64,000 nt of DNA. Origin: Pachypanchax playfairii. Its lineage: Eukaryota > Chordata > Actinopteri > Cyprinodontiformes > Aplocheilidae. The notes under the pieces were generated by a model that worked only from the letters and a program-made list of their open reading frames with translations, made no database searches and was not told where the DNA came from. The translations under genes and the position numbers were made by a program. Below, in pieces: positions 37,701-48,134 of the stretch. The stretch is taken from NCBI GenBank assembly GCA_006937955.1, contig SSNP01000042.1, positions 3,174,386 to 3,238,385 of the forward strand, given 5' to 3'. The stretch's first letter is position 1; each line of letters starts with the position of its first letter.

Positions 37701-40700
37701 TGTGGATGTCGGTGTGGATGTCGGTGTGGATGTTGGTGTGTTGGTGTGGATGTAGGTGTAGATGACGGTGTGGATGTTGGTGTGGATGTCGGTGTGGATG
37801 TAGGTGTGGATGACAGTGTGGATGTAGGTGTAGATGATGGTGTGGATGTCGGTGTGGATATTGGTGTGTTGGTGTGGATGTGGGTGTGGATGTAGGTGTG
37901 GATGTAGGTGTGGATGACAGTGTGGATGTAGGTGTAGATGACGGTGTGGATGTTGGTGTGTTGGTGTGGATGTAGGTGTGGATGTCGGTGTGGATGTCGG
38001 TGTGGATGTTGGTGTGTTGGTGTGGATGTCGGTGTGGATATTGGTGTGTTGGTGTGGATGTAGGTGTGGATGTAGGTGTGGATGACAGTGTGGATGTGGT
38101 GTAGATGACGGTGTGGATGTCGGTGTGGATGTTGGTGTGTTGGTGTGGATGTTGGTGTGGATGACGTTGTGGATGTAGGTGTGGATGTAGGTGTGGATGA
38201 CAGTGTGGATGTAGGTGTAGATGACGGTGTGGATGTTGGTGTGGATGTCGGTGTGGATGTTGGTGTGGATGACAGTGTGGATGTAGGTGTAGATGACGGT
38301 GTGGATGTTGGTGTGGATGTCGGTGTGGATGTTGGTGTGGATGACAGTGTGGATGTAGGTGTGGATGATGGTGTGGATGTCGGCGTGGATGTTGGTGTGG
38401 ATGTCGGTGTGGATGGGGGAGCAGCTGTCGGTCTCCTTGTCTTCTGACTTTCTGACGTGTGAACGTCTTCATTGCAAATTTTCCAATTACGTTTGTTTAC
38501 AACATGTCGCTATGAGAGAACTCAAACCAATTTCATATAATGGAACAGGTGGGTCGGGAGAGTGTGAGTCTATCAGAGGACAGGTGTTACTGGAGGGTTA
38601 GGGTTATAATAATACACATTCAATTACCACTAAGTACTTTTAACACACACAGAGTACATGTTAGTACTGTATGTAGTTTTACGTAGTAAAGAAAACAGTC
38701 CTGTTAACTGAATCTTGGTAATTCTGGAGAAATTCAGGAGTTTCTATTGATGGACGAACTTTAGGATCTGGTCTGTTACACGTGTGTGCGTGAGCTCATA
38801 GAGACACTAAAATACAGTGAGTGCAGAGAAAAGGAGATAAACAACGAGACGTTCATGAAGAAGAGATTAGATTCCAGATTCTACTCGACGACGCAGCTGC
38901 TGATATTTAAAAACATCTTTTAAAGAACTTTATCTCACTCAGACAGATAAGTGATTAAGTATCAGTTTAGTTCTGAAGTTTAATTAGTTTAAAACTGATT
39001 TATTCCGTTTCTGTTTCTGGGAACTGAATTTTGAACTGGTTCTTATGAGAACAACAGAAAGAATCCCAGTCATAATTATTTTATGATTTTCATGATTCTG
39101 ATCCGACTTCAGCACAGTCAAATATTAAAATAAAGAATGAACTTGGTGCAGAACCAGCTGGTTCTGTCTGAACCTCCATCTGAAACAACACTGCTGCATG
39201 TGCAGCATTAAAAACAGCTTACTGTAAAAACACTTAATGATGAACATGAACTCAAACACGTTCATTTGAAGAATCCATGAATAAAACTACACATCATCTT
39301 TGTGTTTTTCCAGTTTTTTTCAACGGGATTCGCCTCCACGTGGAATCACCTCAACACTCTGTGTCAGCCAGCACGGGGAGCAGCGTCACGCTTCCCTGTC
39401 ACTACCACTATGAGCCGGAGCTGACAGCGCCACGCAGAACCCGGGTCAAATGGTCCTGGTTGCCTACCAACACCATCACCACACCGGAAGCTTTCACCAG
39501 GGAGACTGAAGTGATGGTCGCCATGGGCAACCGTCATCGCAGCTATGGCAGCTTTAAAGGTCGGGTTCGCTTGCGGCGCTCAGCTCCAGGTGACATGTCT
39601 CTTGTGATCAATGAGCTGCAGCTGAATGACACGGGACGCTATCGCTGTGAGGTGATCGACGGCCTGGAGGATGAAAGCGTAACGGTGGACTTGAAGCTGA
39701 GAGGTGAGACGCACACAAAGTCAGATGGGGCGGCGTGGTGTAATTACTGGGATTGGAATCGTCTGACCGCTCTCATCTGAGCAGTTTTTGACTGCAGTTG
39801 TTCTTCTGCCATTAAATAAGGTGGTCAACAATATGTGGTTTGTGTCGTCTCGTTGCCTCTGCTGGACAGGCTGAACAGATTCATCCAAACAATAAAGCAA
39901 TAAAAATAAACAATAAAAATTTTAGATGTAAAGATTCCGTAAATTTCCTCCATCATAATTTTATTTAACAAGATGAAGGCATAAATCATGAATACCTGCA
40001 GTCTGAGTTCATTTTATTTAGAAATATCACTTGAGTCTAATGTGAAATCTCTGTCTCGGTCGCGCTGCATGTTTGTTTACATACACAAAGTATGCAAAGA
40101 TTGAGAGTTTTGCACAGCAGACTGTCCAAGAATATCAGTGTAGGAAATTTATTTAGCTATATAAAATAGGGAATTTTCCATCACCGCTCTTTTAATATGT
40201 AAACACTGTTGCATTACGGTCCAGTTAGAGGGGTGCACCTACTTGGAAAATCCAGTTTTATATGGTGTCACTGAGAGCTGCTTATGACTGCTTTGTTTAT
40301 TGTCATTTCGCTACCAGTCATTAAAGCAAATGAACAAATGGAATCTTGTTCTTATTTATAAAAGAGATTGTAGAACCATTGCTGCAGGAAGTTAGCTTTA
40401 GGTTGGATATTCGACAGATATTCAGCTGCATCTTCAGACACGGCTTATTGCTCAGTTTCATTTGGTGCCCAGTGAGTTAGCTGCTAGCAGCGAGGTAGCC
40501 GTGGTTGAAGCTGGATATCTGTCCAATATCCAACCTAAAAATAACTTCAGCAGAGTGATTTCTGCTGCATCCATGGAGGCAACAACAGAAAATACAAAAT
40601 AAATACAAATGAGTAATATTTACAACTAAAACAGTATATATGTTCAAACAAAATTTAAATTGGATAAAAAATGTCAAAATACCAGGACATGTAGAACAGA

Positions 40701-41706
40701 GATGAAAAGGTACGGAGACTAATTACGGACCAATAAGTTGCTCTTTGTTGGTCTAGCAGTCTGTTGGGTTAATAGCAGCGAGCTAATGGTCCGACATGAT
40801 GGACTCGTAGCCACTGCCTTTTTTTAAATCTATTTTTGTTCTGTCTTTCTGTGACAGATACCCTTTAAGCTTCACACTGAAACTCACGAAAAACAGTTAA
40901 AGCTGTAGAGGGATCTGCTTGATCGAGGAACAGAAAAAGAACCACCCAGCCCGGTTGTCCAGCTTATGACTGTTAGAGAAAATGATTTGGACTTTTGTAT
41001 TGTTTGTATTTACAAAGTGTTGTCAAATACTTTTCGTTGTAGGTGTGGTATTCCCATACTACTCTCAAAAAGGACGCTACCATTTTAACTTCTCTGGGGC
41101 CCAAAGAGCATGTCAGGATCAGGACGCCACTCTGGCTACGTTTGAACAGCTATTCGCAGAGTGGGAGGCGGGGCTAGACTGGTGCAATGCAGGCTGGTTG
41201 GCTGATGGTACAGTACAGTATCCAATCACAGCTCCACGTGATGGTTGTGGAGGTGGAAGTTCAGCTCCTGGTCTGCGCAGCTATGGACACCGACATCGCT
41301 TCCTCAACCGCTATGACGCATTCTGCTTCTCAGCATCTGTTAAAGGTCAGTATGAGTCCTTCAAATAAATACCGCCATCTCAGTGTGTCTTAGTTTATTA
41401 ATCATCTCTCCTGCCTTAGGGATTGTGTACTATTTAAACCACCCAACCAAACTCAACTTCACTGAAGCAGAACAAGCTTGTGCCAGCGACGGAAGTCAAA
41501 TCGCAAAAGTAGGTCAACTGTACGCCGCATGGAAGCAGATGGGATTGGATCGCTGTGACGCCGGCTGGTTGGCTGATGGAAGTGTTCGTTATCCAATCAA
41601 TAAGATTCGTGCCAACTGTGGTCCACAACGCCCAGGTGTGCGTAGCTTTGGGTTTCCCGCTTCATCCAAGAAGTTTGGTGTTTACTGTTATCGTAAGATG
41701 CGTTAA
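28619..41706 (+). CDS. hapln3: hapln3: hyaluronan and proteoglycan link protein 3
   Basis: Secreted link protein. In the known family it binds hyaluronan and the G1 domain of aggrecan or versican and locks them together in the extracellular matrix. Four coding exons join in frame (all phase 1 joins): 28619-28751, 39314-39703, 41043-41345 and 41420-41706, giving 370 aa. Domains are signal peptide about 1-22, short N-terminal spacer, Ig V-set 45-174 (VTLPCHYHY and DTGRYRCEV cysteine motifs), link module 1 175-275 and link module 2 276-370, each with CDAGWLADG/CNAGWLADG. Human HAPLN3 has a very similar length and the same exon plan. HAPLN3 rather than a paralogue is chosen mainly from synteny, lying between mfge8 and acan. 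Coding intron 1 is 10.6 kb, mostly minisatellite. Confidence 0.92.
29152..29680 (-). pseudogene. hAT (ZBED-type) transposase remnant
   Basis: The plus strand opens with a GGGGTGGGTGATATGG end resembling hAT-type terminal sequences. Minus-strand translation gives a broken transposase: near 29585-29680 a block with DITYAATLYLTKDM, then in another frame (about 29415-29545) a block with ICEKVEEKVKRV and TWSSCTSETYLFLMIHF. These match the order and spacing of hAT/ZBED transposase segments. Stops and a frameshift separate them, so it is dead. Its upstream side runs straight into the 12-bp minisatellite. Confidence 0.75.
29681..38416 (+). repeat. 8.7-kb GT-rich 12-bp minisatellite in hapln3 intron
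   Basis: Continuous array of GGTGTGGATGNN, where the last two bases are mostly TT, TC, AC or TA, broken by shorter GGTGTGTT and GGTGTT units. This is roughly 700 units with strong strand asymmetry (G/T on plus, C/A on minus). Longer blocks recur, e.g. the TGTAGATGTTGGTGTAGATG block near 30182, 31083, 31280, 31690, 31973, 32392 and 32538, so the array grew by block duplication. Long frames on both strands (Gly-Val-Asp-Val on plus, His-Pro on minus) are by-products of the unit length. The array lies wholly inside hapln3 coding intron 1. Confidence 0.97.
38417..39313 (+). other. End of hapln3 coding intron 1
   Basis: AT-rich unique-looking sequence after the minisatellite. No exon or clear repeat was found before the Ig exon acceptor. 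Confidence 0.6.
39314..39703 (+). CDS. hapln3: hapln3 exon 2 (Ig V-set domain)
   Basis: A 390-nt phase 1-1 exon with a TTTTTCCAG acceptor and GTGAGA donor. It encodes a complete V-type Ig domain: SVTLPC, VKWSW, a V-set strand FKGRVRLRR and the DTGRYRC motif around the second cysteine. Confidence 0.95.
39704..41042 (+). other. hapln3 intron between Ig and link 1
   Basis: Contains the palindromic MITE-like element at 40380-40552 and otherwise unremarkable AT-rich DNA. No exon signal was found. Confidence 0.6.
40380..40552. mobile_element. Palindromic MITE-like element
   Basis: About 45-bp inverted ends: TTAGGTTGGATATTCGACAG on the left pairs with the complement of CTGTCCAATATCCAACCTAA on the right, with few mismatches. 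Total length is about 173 bp with no coding capacity. No clear target duplication could be set, so the superfamily is unknown. Confidence 0.7.
41043..41345 (+). CDS. hapln3: hapln3 exon 3 (link module 1)
   Basis: A 303-nt phase 1-1 exon. It encodes one link (Xlink) module beginning VVFPYYSQKGRYHFNFSGAQ, with CNAGWLADGTVQYPIT and ending RYDAFCFSA. The donor is GTCAGT. Confidence 0.95.
41420..41706 (+). CDS. hapln3: hapln3 exon 4 (link module 2, stop)
   Basis: Begins in phase 1 after a CTGCCTTAG acceptor only 74 nt from the previous exon. It encodes the second link module (CDAGWLADGSVRYPIN, GVYCYRKMR) with stop TAA at 41704-41706. Confidence 0.95.
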
Positions 41707-42333
41707 CTCAGCACGAGACAGAAACACTGAACTGGCTCAAGGATCCGGTCTGCGTGGTAGAATTAGCTGTAGCCTGGACTCAAATCACCAGGTTAGTTGA
41801 TCACTCAGCATCTTTGGAGGACCAGTTTCTCATTACTAATCACAACACAATCAGAAGTATGTGGACGTTGGAACGCTACAATCATCAGATATTTAAACCA
41901 GGGCTGCACAGACCTCATTCAGAAAATATTCTGTTTCTGATCTTTCAAAAGAACTTGTTTGTATCTACCGCTCACGGGATTCTGCTGGGATGTTGGAGTG
42001 TTCGGTGAATTCACGTGTGGTTCTGACAAATGCTTGGGCGGTTTTTGTTTTTTAAAGCTTTCCTAAGACTATTGCAGATAGTATCACCATCTGCATAGGT
42101 TTCTTATTATTGCATGCTTTTTGAGGATTTTTTTTACTTACTTGTTGTTACTATGTTGTTTTTATTAGACAGGGAACAAAGTGATTTAAACAAAATATGA
42201 AATAGAAACTCTTTTAAACAAAAAGTTCATAACAATACAGTGACACTCCAGAATCATCATGTCAACTGTGACGTTTTTATCTGCTTCAGCATATTGTTCT
42301 CCTCAGGGTGTAGGGACGAGTGGACCACAACGG

Positions 42334-43638
42334 AAGACCTACAGCTGAAAGTCTACAGCTGAAGGTCTATAGCTAAAGGTCTATAGCTGAAAGTCCACAA
42401 CTGAAGGTCTATAGCAGAAGGTCTACAGCTGAAGGTCTATAGCTAAAGGTCTATAGCTGAAAGTCCACAACTGAAGGTCTATAGCAGAAGGTCTACAGCT
42501 GAAGGTCTATAGCTAAAGGTCTATAGCTGAAAGTCCACAACTGAAGGTCTGTAGCAGAAGGTCTACAGCTGAAGGTCTATAGCTAAAGGTCTATAGCTGA
42601 AAGTCCACAACTGAAGGTCTATAGCAGAAGGTCTACAGCTGAAGGTCTATAGCTAAAGGTCTATAGCTGAAAGTCCACAACTGAAGGTCTATAGCAGAAG
42701 GTCTACAGCTGAAGGTCTATAGCTAAAGGTCTATAGCTGAAAGTCCACAACTGAAGGTCTATAGCAGAAGGTCTACAGCTGAAGGTCTATAGCTAAAGGT
42801 CTATAGCTGAAAGTCCACAACTGAAGGTCTATAGCAGAAGGTCTACAGCTGAAGGTCTATAGCTAAAGGTCTATAGCTGAAAGTCCACAACTGAAGGTCT
42901 GTAGCAGAAGGTCTACAGCTGAAGGTCTATAGCTAAAGGTCTATAGCTGAAAGTCCACAACTGAAGGTCTGTAGCAGAAGGTCTACAGCTGAAAGTCTAC
43001 AGCTGAAGGTCTATAGCTGAAGGTCTACAGCTGAAGGTCTACAGCTGAAGGTCTACAGCTGAAAGTCTATAGCTGAAGGTCTACAGCTGAAGGTCTACAG
43101 CTGAAGGTCTACGGCTGAAGGTCTACGGCTGAAAGTCTACGGCTGAAGGTCTACGGCTGAAGGTCTACAGCTGAAGGTCTACAGCTGAAGGTCTACAGCT
43201 GAAGGTCTATAGCTGAAGGTCTACAGCTGAAGGTCTACAGCTGAAGGTCTACAGCTGAAGGTCTACAGCTGAAGGTCTATAGCTGAAGGTCTATAGCTGA
43301 ACGTCTACAGCTGAAGGTCTACAGCTGAAGGTCTACAGCTGAAGGTCTACAGCTGAAGGTCTATAGCTGAAGGTCTATAGCTGAACGTCTACAGCTGAAG
43401 GTCTACAGCTGAAGGTCTATAGCTGAAGGTCTACAGCTGAAGGTCTACAGCTGAAGGTCTACAGCTGAAGGTCTATAGCTGAAGGTCTATAGCTGAACGT
43501 CTACAGCTGAAGGTCTATAGCTGAAGGTCTATAGCTGAACATCTACAGCTGAAGGTCTATAGCTGAAGGTCTATAGCTGAACGTCTACAGCTGAAGGTCT
43601 ACAGCTGAAGGTCTATAGCTGAAGGTCTATAGCTGAAC
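42334..43638 (+). repeat. 14-bp minisatellite with 70-bp higher-order unit
   Basis: About 93 tandem copies of AGGTCTACAGCTGA and variants. From about 42371 to 42980 five variant units form a 70-bp higher-order repeat (AGCTAAAGGT recurs at 42371, 42441 and onwards at 70-bp steps). After 42980 the array becomes simple monomers. Many units contain CAGCTG, an E-box core. It lies 0.6 kb past the hapln3 stop. Confidence 0.96.
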
Positions 43639-45290
43639 TTGGTTGTATTCTTACAATCTGGAACCATCTAAGATCAATTCTGGTTTCAAACTACAACACT
43701 AGATGGTCCAGATGGTTAAAATTCAATGGATTTTCTCTTTAGTCAAGTGTCTAATTGAAACCAGGACCAAGAAACTGAATTTAGCATCAAGGACACTTTC
43801 AGTAGGAATATCAATCCATCTCTTTAAATGTATCATGCAAAGTGAAATGAAAAGTGGCTTAAAGTTCTAGAAAACATTTTTTATGAACAAATAAGATGTT
43901 TTAGATTAGAATTGTTTGAAGATCCACTTTGTGACTGTGATTGATCTGTTAGCCGTTAGCTTGTTCATCCTATCAGAACTGAATCTGAAATGACCCACTA
44001 TATCTTGATTTGAAAACTTCCCTCTGAACTGGAGTAAACAGTATAGATTTTATTTTTAATAGTTACATTTTAATTTCACACACCTGCAGATGAATCTTAC
44101 CTGAGTGGGTTTGATTATAGATCTGTTTGATTTGGGACCTTTTTTTGGTGATGAATAGACTGTAAGATGTTTCATCACCTGTTCAGGTACAACACCGAGG
44201 TGACCTGCAAATTCTGTGATTTTTATGGTTTATTTTAACAAATTAAACGTCCTGCAGCTGATAGCATTAAAAAAATGTGTTGATACTGATGTAACCAGGA
44301 TTTCAACCTGTTTGCTAATATGCAGCAGTGTTTTTAAGATGATACTAGATCTGGTCTTAGTGTCATGTTGAGACAGCAGAATATTGTTGATGTGTTCTGT
44401 CTCAAATACACACTCAAGCTCTAGATTTGGGCCGAAGTTTATTGATTAATTCTGTTTAAACTCAAAAATGGAAATCAGGCAGCAACTTTCCTCATGATTA
44501 ATTTAATCAGTGAAATCTGTTCTGAATTGCTTTGATCCAGCTCCAGCTATAGGTTAAAACACACAGTTAAAGGAACGACCCTCCCTTTTGACAAAAGTAA
44601 GTCTTAAATGTATTTTTTTTAATAAATTCACACTTTACTCAGACATGTCATGTGATCTTCACGTATAACTCTTTACCAGAGGCACCTTGATGATTAAGAC
44701 TGACATCATTTCTCTGGATTTTAGTCTTTTTTTGCAGTTTCCTGTCTCATGACTGCAGCTCAGCAGAAACATGAGCTCCTTCTGTTCATGTCAGATATAT
44801 CAATCACCAGTTTATAAATATGATGTTGTGTATTTCTTTGTTGTAAAGGTGTTACTGAGTTTTACTCTGTGATAGACACCATGAGTTTTACTCTGTATTG
44901 TAATATATATTAAGTATCATATAAAAGAAGAAAGTGTTTCATCACAGACCAGGTTTGTTGTCCGGTAGGTGTCTATGTATTTTATACATATAATAAAACA
45001 GTTGTAAGTATATTTCTGTTGTAAATACATCAGTGTTACTTTATTCTCTTTGTATTGATCAAACTGTCAAACTGAAAATGACCCTGTTACACCTGAATAT
45101 AAGGTAGTACCTACACCGCACCCCGGTCTCTATATGCTGCTCAGTAAAACTAAAGGAATGATTTTTATCATTATCATTTATTGATCTGATCAGTTCAGTA
45201 TCAGAGGGGGTTAATCAGTGTCAGCTGTTTGGGTGTTAATGAAATGAACAAAAAATGCACTAAAGTGGAAAAAAATCAGAAATAAACAGA
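43639..45290. other. hapln3 3' flank with candidate poly(A) signals
   Basis: No gene was found. AATAAA hexamers occur at 44621-44626 and 44992-44997. No AATAAA was noticed between the stop codon and the minisatellite, so a long 3' UTR spanning the array is possible but unproven. Confidence 0.4.
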
Positions 45291-45293
45291 AAT

Positions 45294-45420
45294 GGGAGGC
45301 TGTGGATCAGTGGGACTTCCACTCTAAAGGTTGGTGGTTCGATCCTTTGGCAAGACACTGAACCCCATGTAGTCCTCATCTGCACGTCACGTCAAAGTGA
45401 TACACACAGCAACAGATCAG
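45294..45420 (+). repeat. tRNA-derived SINE-like fragment
   Basis: Contains a B-box-like GGTTCGATCC (about 45337-45346) following GGCTGTGGATCAG, and then TTGGCAAGACACTGAACCCC, a phrase common in fish short dispersed repeats. It is truncated and non-coding. Confidence 0.5.
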
Positions 45421-45619
45421 GGTTCTGAAACCTGCGGCTCCAGGGCCACATGGGGCCCTTCAGCCCCTCTGAAGTGGCTCCTTCTTTGACCAACCTGAGT
45501 AACAGATAATGGATCATTAGCAATTTTTTCTTTTCTAATTTTGTTGGAATTTCTTCAGAATGACACTAATATTACAAACAGTTTGTCCTGCGTGTGTGAA
45601 CTGATTCCAGAACCTTAAA

Positions 45620-45848
45620 TATTAACCCTCATATTCCTGTTCAGGGTCGCGTGTTTATCTCCAACACTCACACCAAGAGACAATTTAGAGTTGCTAATTA
45701 ACCTCATACATGTTTCTGGTCTGTGTGAAAACCCACGTACACACAAGGAGAACATGTGAACTCCATGCAGACAGGTCACAGCCTGGTTTAGATCCCACAA
45801 CCTTCTTACAGGAAGGCAACAGAGTTGCCCACTGCACCACCGTGCAGC
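45620..45848 (+). repeat. Teleost interspersed repeat copy C
   Basis: Shares GACAATTTAGAGTTGCTAAT, GAACTCCATGCAGACAGGTC and CACTGCACCACCGTGCAGCT with the copy at 2440-2780. It is the 3' half of the same repeat. Confidence 0.7.
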
Positions 45849-46331
45849 TCTTGTTTTCAAAGTGTTCATTTAATTATTGTGAGCAGAGCAAATTAATAGA
45901 TCTACACATTCAAATTTATATGTGATGCCCAAAATCTTGTAAAAGTTTTAATTCATTTTGAAAAGACGGAGGAAAGAATAAGATCCCAAAATAACACTTT
46001 AATTAAAAATACAAGTTTAATTTAGCAAACTGAGAGTTAATGAATCCAACAAATAACATCCTGTAAATCTGAATGTGTCGTTGTCCAGACAGACCGCTGC
46101 TTGTAGTGGTTCTCAGGTTTACTTATATCTTCCAGATAAATTCCAGAGTTGAGAGATGAAACAAGCTGTTTGTGAAGTTCACGTGCGCCACTCGGTCTGG
46201 ACACGACGCACTTTTAGATGAGTGGACGCTAACGCCTCGCTACACACTCTCTGCATCTGGGCTGAACACTAGGACCACTGATCACATGGTGGCAGGTTCT
46301 ATAAACACGTTCTGTTTACACCTGCTGGTCA

Positions 46332-46345
46332 AATAAGAACACACA

Positions 46346-46398
<53 letters not shown>
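46332..46398 (+). repeat. (CA)n microsatellite
   Basis: About 33 CA units with one ATA interruption. Confidence 0.96.
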
Positions 46399-46399
<1 letters not shown>

Positions 46400-46766
46400 G
46401 ATGAAGGCAGTTACTGTAGATCCGGATGAAGGAACTATTTATTGCTTGTTTTTTTATGGTTGCTGTACACAGGAAGGTAAAGAGAAACTAAAGTTTATTT
46501 AACAGTTCAAGGAAAAGTATTTCCAGGAAATGGCAAAGAATTCAGTATGTGATCTCTCTCGTTACGTTAGGTACGATTCAACAGGTTTTATTTTTTATTT
46601 TCACACCAGGATTCCAAATAAAGTCACAACATTAATTATGTCTGTTTGCTTGTATTTCAGCACATTGTGTTTTATTAGTTTGTCAAAAAACAGTTATTTA
46701 TAAAACTGATACAGAAGAATCTGATTTATAAACAGGATTTTAAGTAAGATCTACACAATCCTTTAA

Positions 46767-47536
46767 AGGAACTTAAGGCAGCTTTACAAAATCTGACTCA
46801 GTGCTGCCGCGACAGGCGCTGTGGCTAACTGCAGCCACCAGCCAAGCCGGCACGGGAGCGCGCACAGACACTTTACAGACTGTTCGTCTTCACAGCACTG
46901 CACCGGGGAGGCTAACATACTTCACGTCAGGTCTCTCCACTCTGTTATTTGATTTGATCTCATCATTTTCATACTGTATCAGGCTCTAAACACGACCTAT
47001 AATGTTTTCTCACCTGGTCACAAGGAAATGAACCATGTCAGCATCCGTTTTCACTCCCAAATGCAGCTGAAGTTCCCTCCATGAACCGAACGCATATCCA
47101 ATATTTATGCGGGTGCCTGCCCGGCTTCGGTCATATTTTTTTTTAGACTCACGAGATGCCGCTGATAAAGTCTTTTTTTTCTTCGTGGTGCCACTTTTTT
47201 GGGGGGTGAGAGTGGATGCAGGTCGTTTGCTGGCTGCAGAAACATCCATAAGTATACCTTCAGTGTTTGAATCCAAGTCCACGGCGGCCATGTACTTCCT
47301 GTTCAAGAGCTGTAGGCAACGCGCATGCGGCGTCAATTTACGTCACATCCCTACAACTGCGCGGGAAATTCGGACGTCGAACTGCAGGGCATTATGTAGC
47401 ACACAGCGTTTCCAAGGCACCAGACATATATGCAGATGGCCTCGTTATTTTGGGTTTTTAATGCTTCATGACCCATTAGCATTGAATAAACTGGAAATGC
47501 ATGTGTAGTTTTTCACAAATCTTGCCTTATGTCCCT
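46767..47536 (-). mobile_element. TTAA-flanked DNA element, copy 2
   Basis: A 770-bp element with TTAA on both sides (46763-46766 and 47537-47540) and short inverted ends (AGGAACTTAAGGCA on the left). It is nearly identical to 5555-6322 in the same orientation, differing at scattered bases and homopolymers. It carries an intact minus-strand first-exon frame (see 47010-47336). The shared TTAA duplication at two unrelated sites shows these are transposed units, not a segmental duplication. Confidence 0.88.
47014..47336 (-). CDS. Open exon in TTAA element copy 2 (unrecognised family)
   Basis: A minus-strand frame of about 107 codons starting MTPHARCLQLLNRKYMAAV, with a basic Lys-rich middle and the motif RAGTRINIGYAFGSWRELQ followed by GVKTDADMVHFLVT. 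A GTGAGA splice donor follows in phase 2 at about 47013. It therefore looks like the first exon of a spliced gene rather than a whole protein. A diverged version with downstream exons is at 51527-52738. I do not recognise the family; a transposon-encoded protein is the likeliest reading. Confidence 0.45.
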
Positions 47537-47799
47537 TTAAGTTTAAACGTTTCAGTCATTCCTTCTATTTTTGTGATAAATGTAAATATATTTTAGATTT
47601 TGTGGCTCTTTGGTTAATTTTCTTTGTAAATAGTTGTTATTGTGCATTAAATGAAGAGAGAACGTGAGTGTTTCTGTCTGAGAGGTCAGATTTGACTCAG
47701 TGTGGCTGTTTGCTGTGATTCCTCCAGTATGTTTAAAGACATTTTCATAATAAACAACAATTCCGATTTTCCAGTTTATATTTTTATGTACAAGTTATC

Positions 47800-47930
47800 C
47801 ATCTATTCATTCTTTATAGTGACCTCTTCCTGTTCAGGTCGCAGGTGCTTTTCTCCTGCAGTCACTGCATGAGGGGCGGGGTTATGACCTGAACAGGTCG
47901 CTAGTCCATCACAGGATTGTGTAAAAGTTA
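47800..47930 (+). repeat. Teleost interspersed repeat fragment D
   Basis: Has CACTGCATGAGGGGCGGGGT and GGTCGCTAGTCCATCACAGG, degenerate matches to the 5' half of the repeat at 2440-2780. Confidence 0.6.
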
Positions 47931-47954
47931 TAAATAAATAATTTCCTCCACCTC

Positions 47955-48134
47955 CAGGCCTCAAGGGCCAATATCCAGCTCCTGTTCCTCGGCTTCAACA
48001 CACCTGATTCAGATGAATGAGTCGTTAACAGGTTTCTGCTGAGGTGTTGCAGATTAGAATCAGGTGTGTTGAAGCAGGAAAACATCTAAAACATGCAGGA
48101 TAGGGGCCCTCAAGGCCTGACTTTGGGCCCCCCT
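47955..48134. mobile_element. Degenerate hAT-type MITE
   Basis: Related to the element at 4333-4545. It shares internal inverted halves (CAACACACCTGATTC and GAATCAGGTGTGTTG) plus GTTAACAGGTTTCTGC and ends CCCCTG. The left end is eroded and no target duplication is visible. Confidence 0.65.

Noticed and set aside
29657..38447. Dozens of plus-strand frames of Gly-Val-Asp-Val, Val-Trp-Met and Cys-Gly-Cys type
   Set aside because: They are three-frame readings of a 12-bp minisatellite inside a hapln3 intron; frames switch at 8-bp units and there is no domain or splice logic.
42334..43638. CRISPR-like regular repeats
   Set aside because: Units are contiguous 14-mers with no unique spacers, and the genome is eukaryotic.
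47107..47508. 133-codon plus-strand frame in TTAA element copy 2
   Set aside because: Opposite strand to the exon that has a basic region, conserved motif and splice donor; no support for the plus frame.
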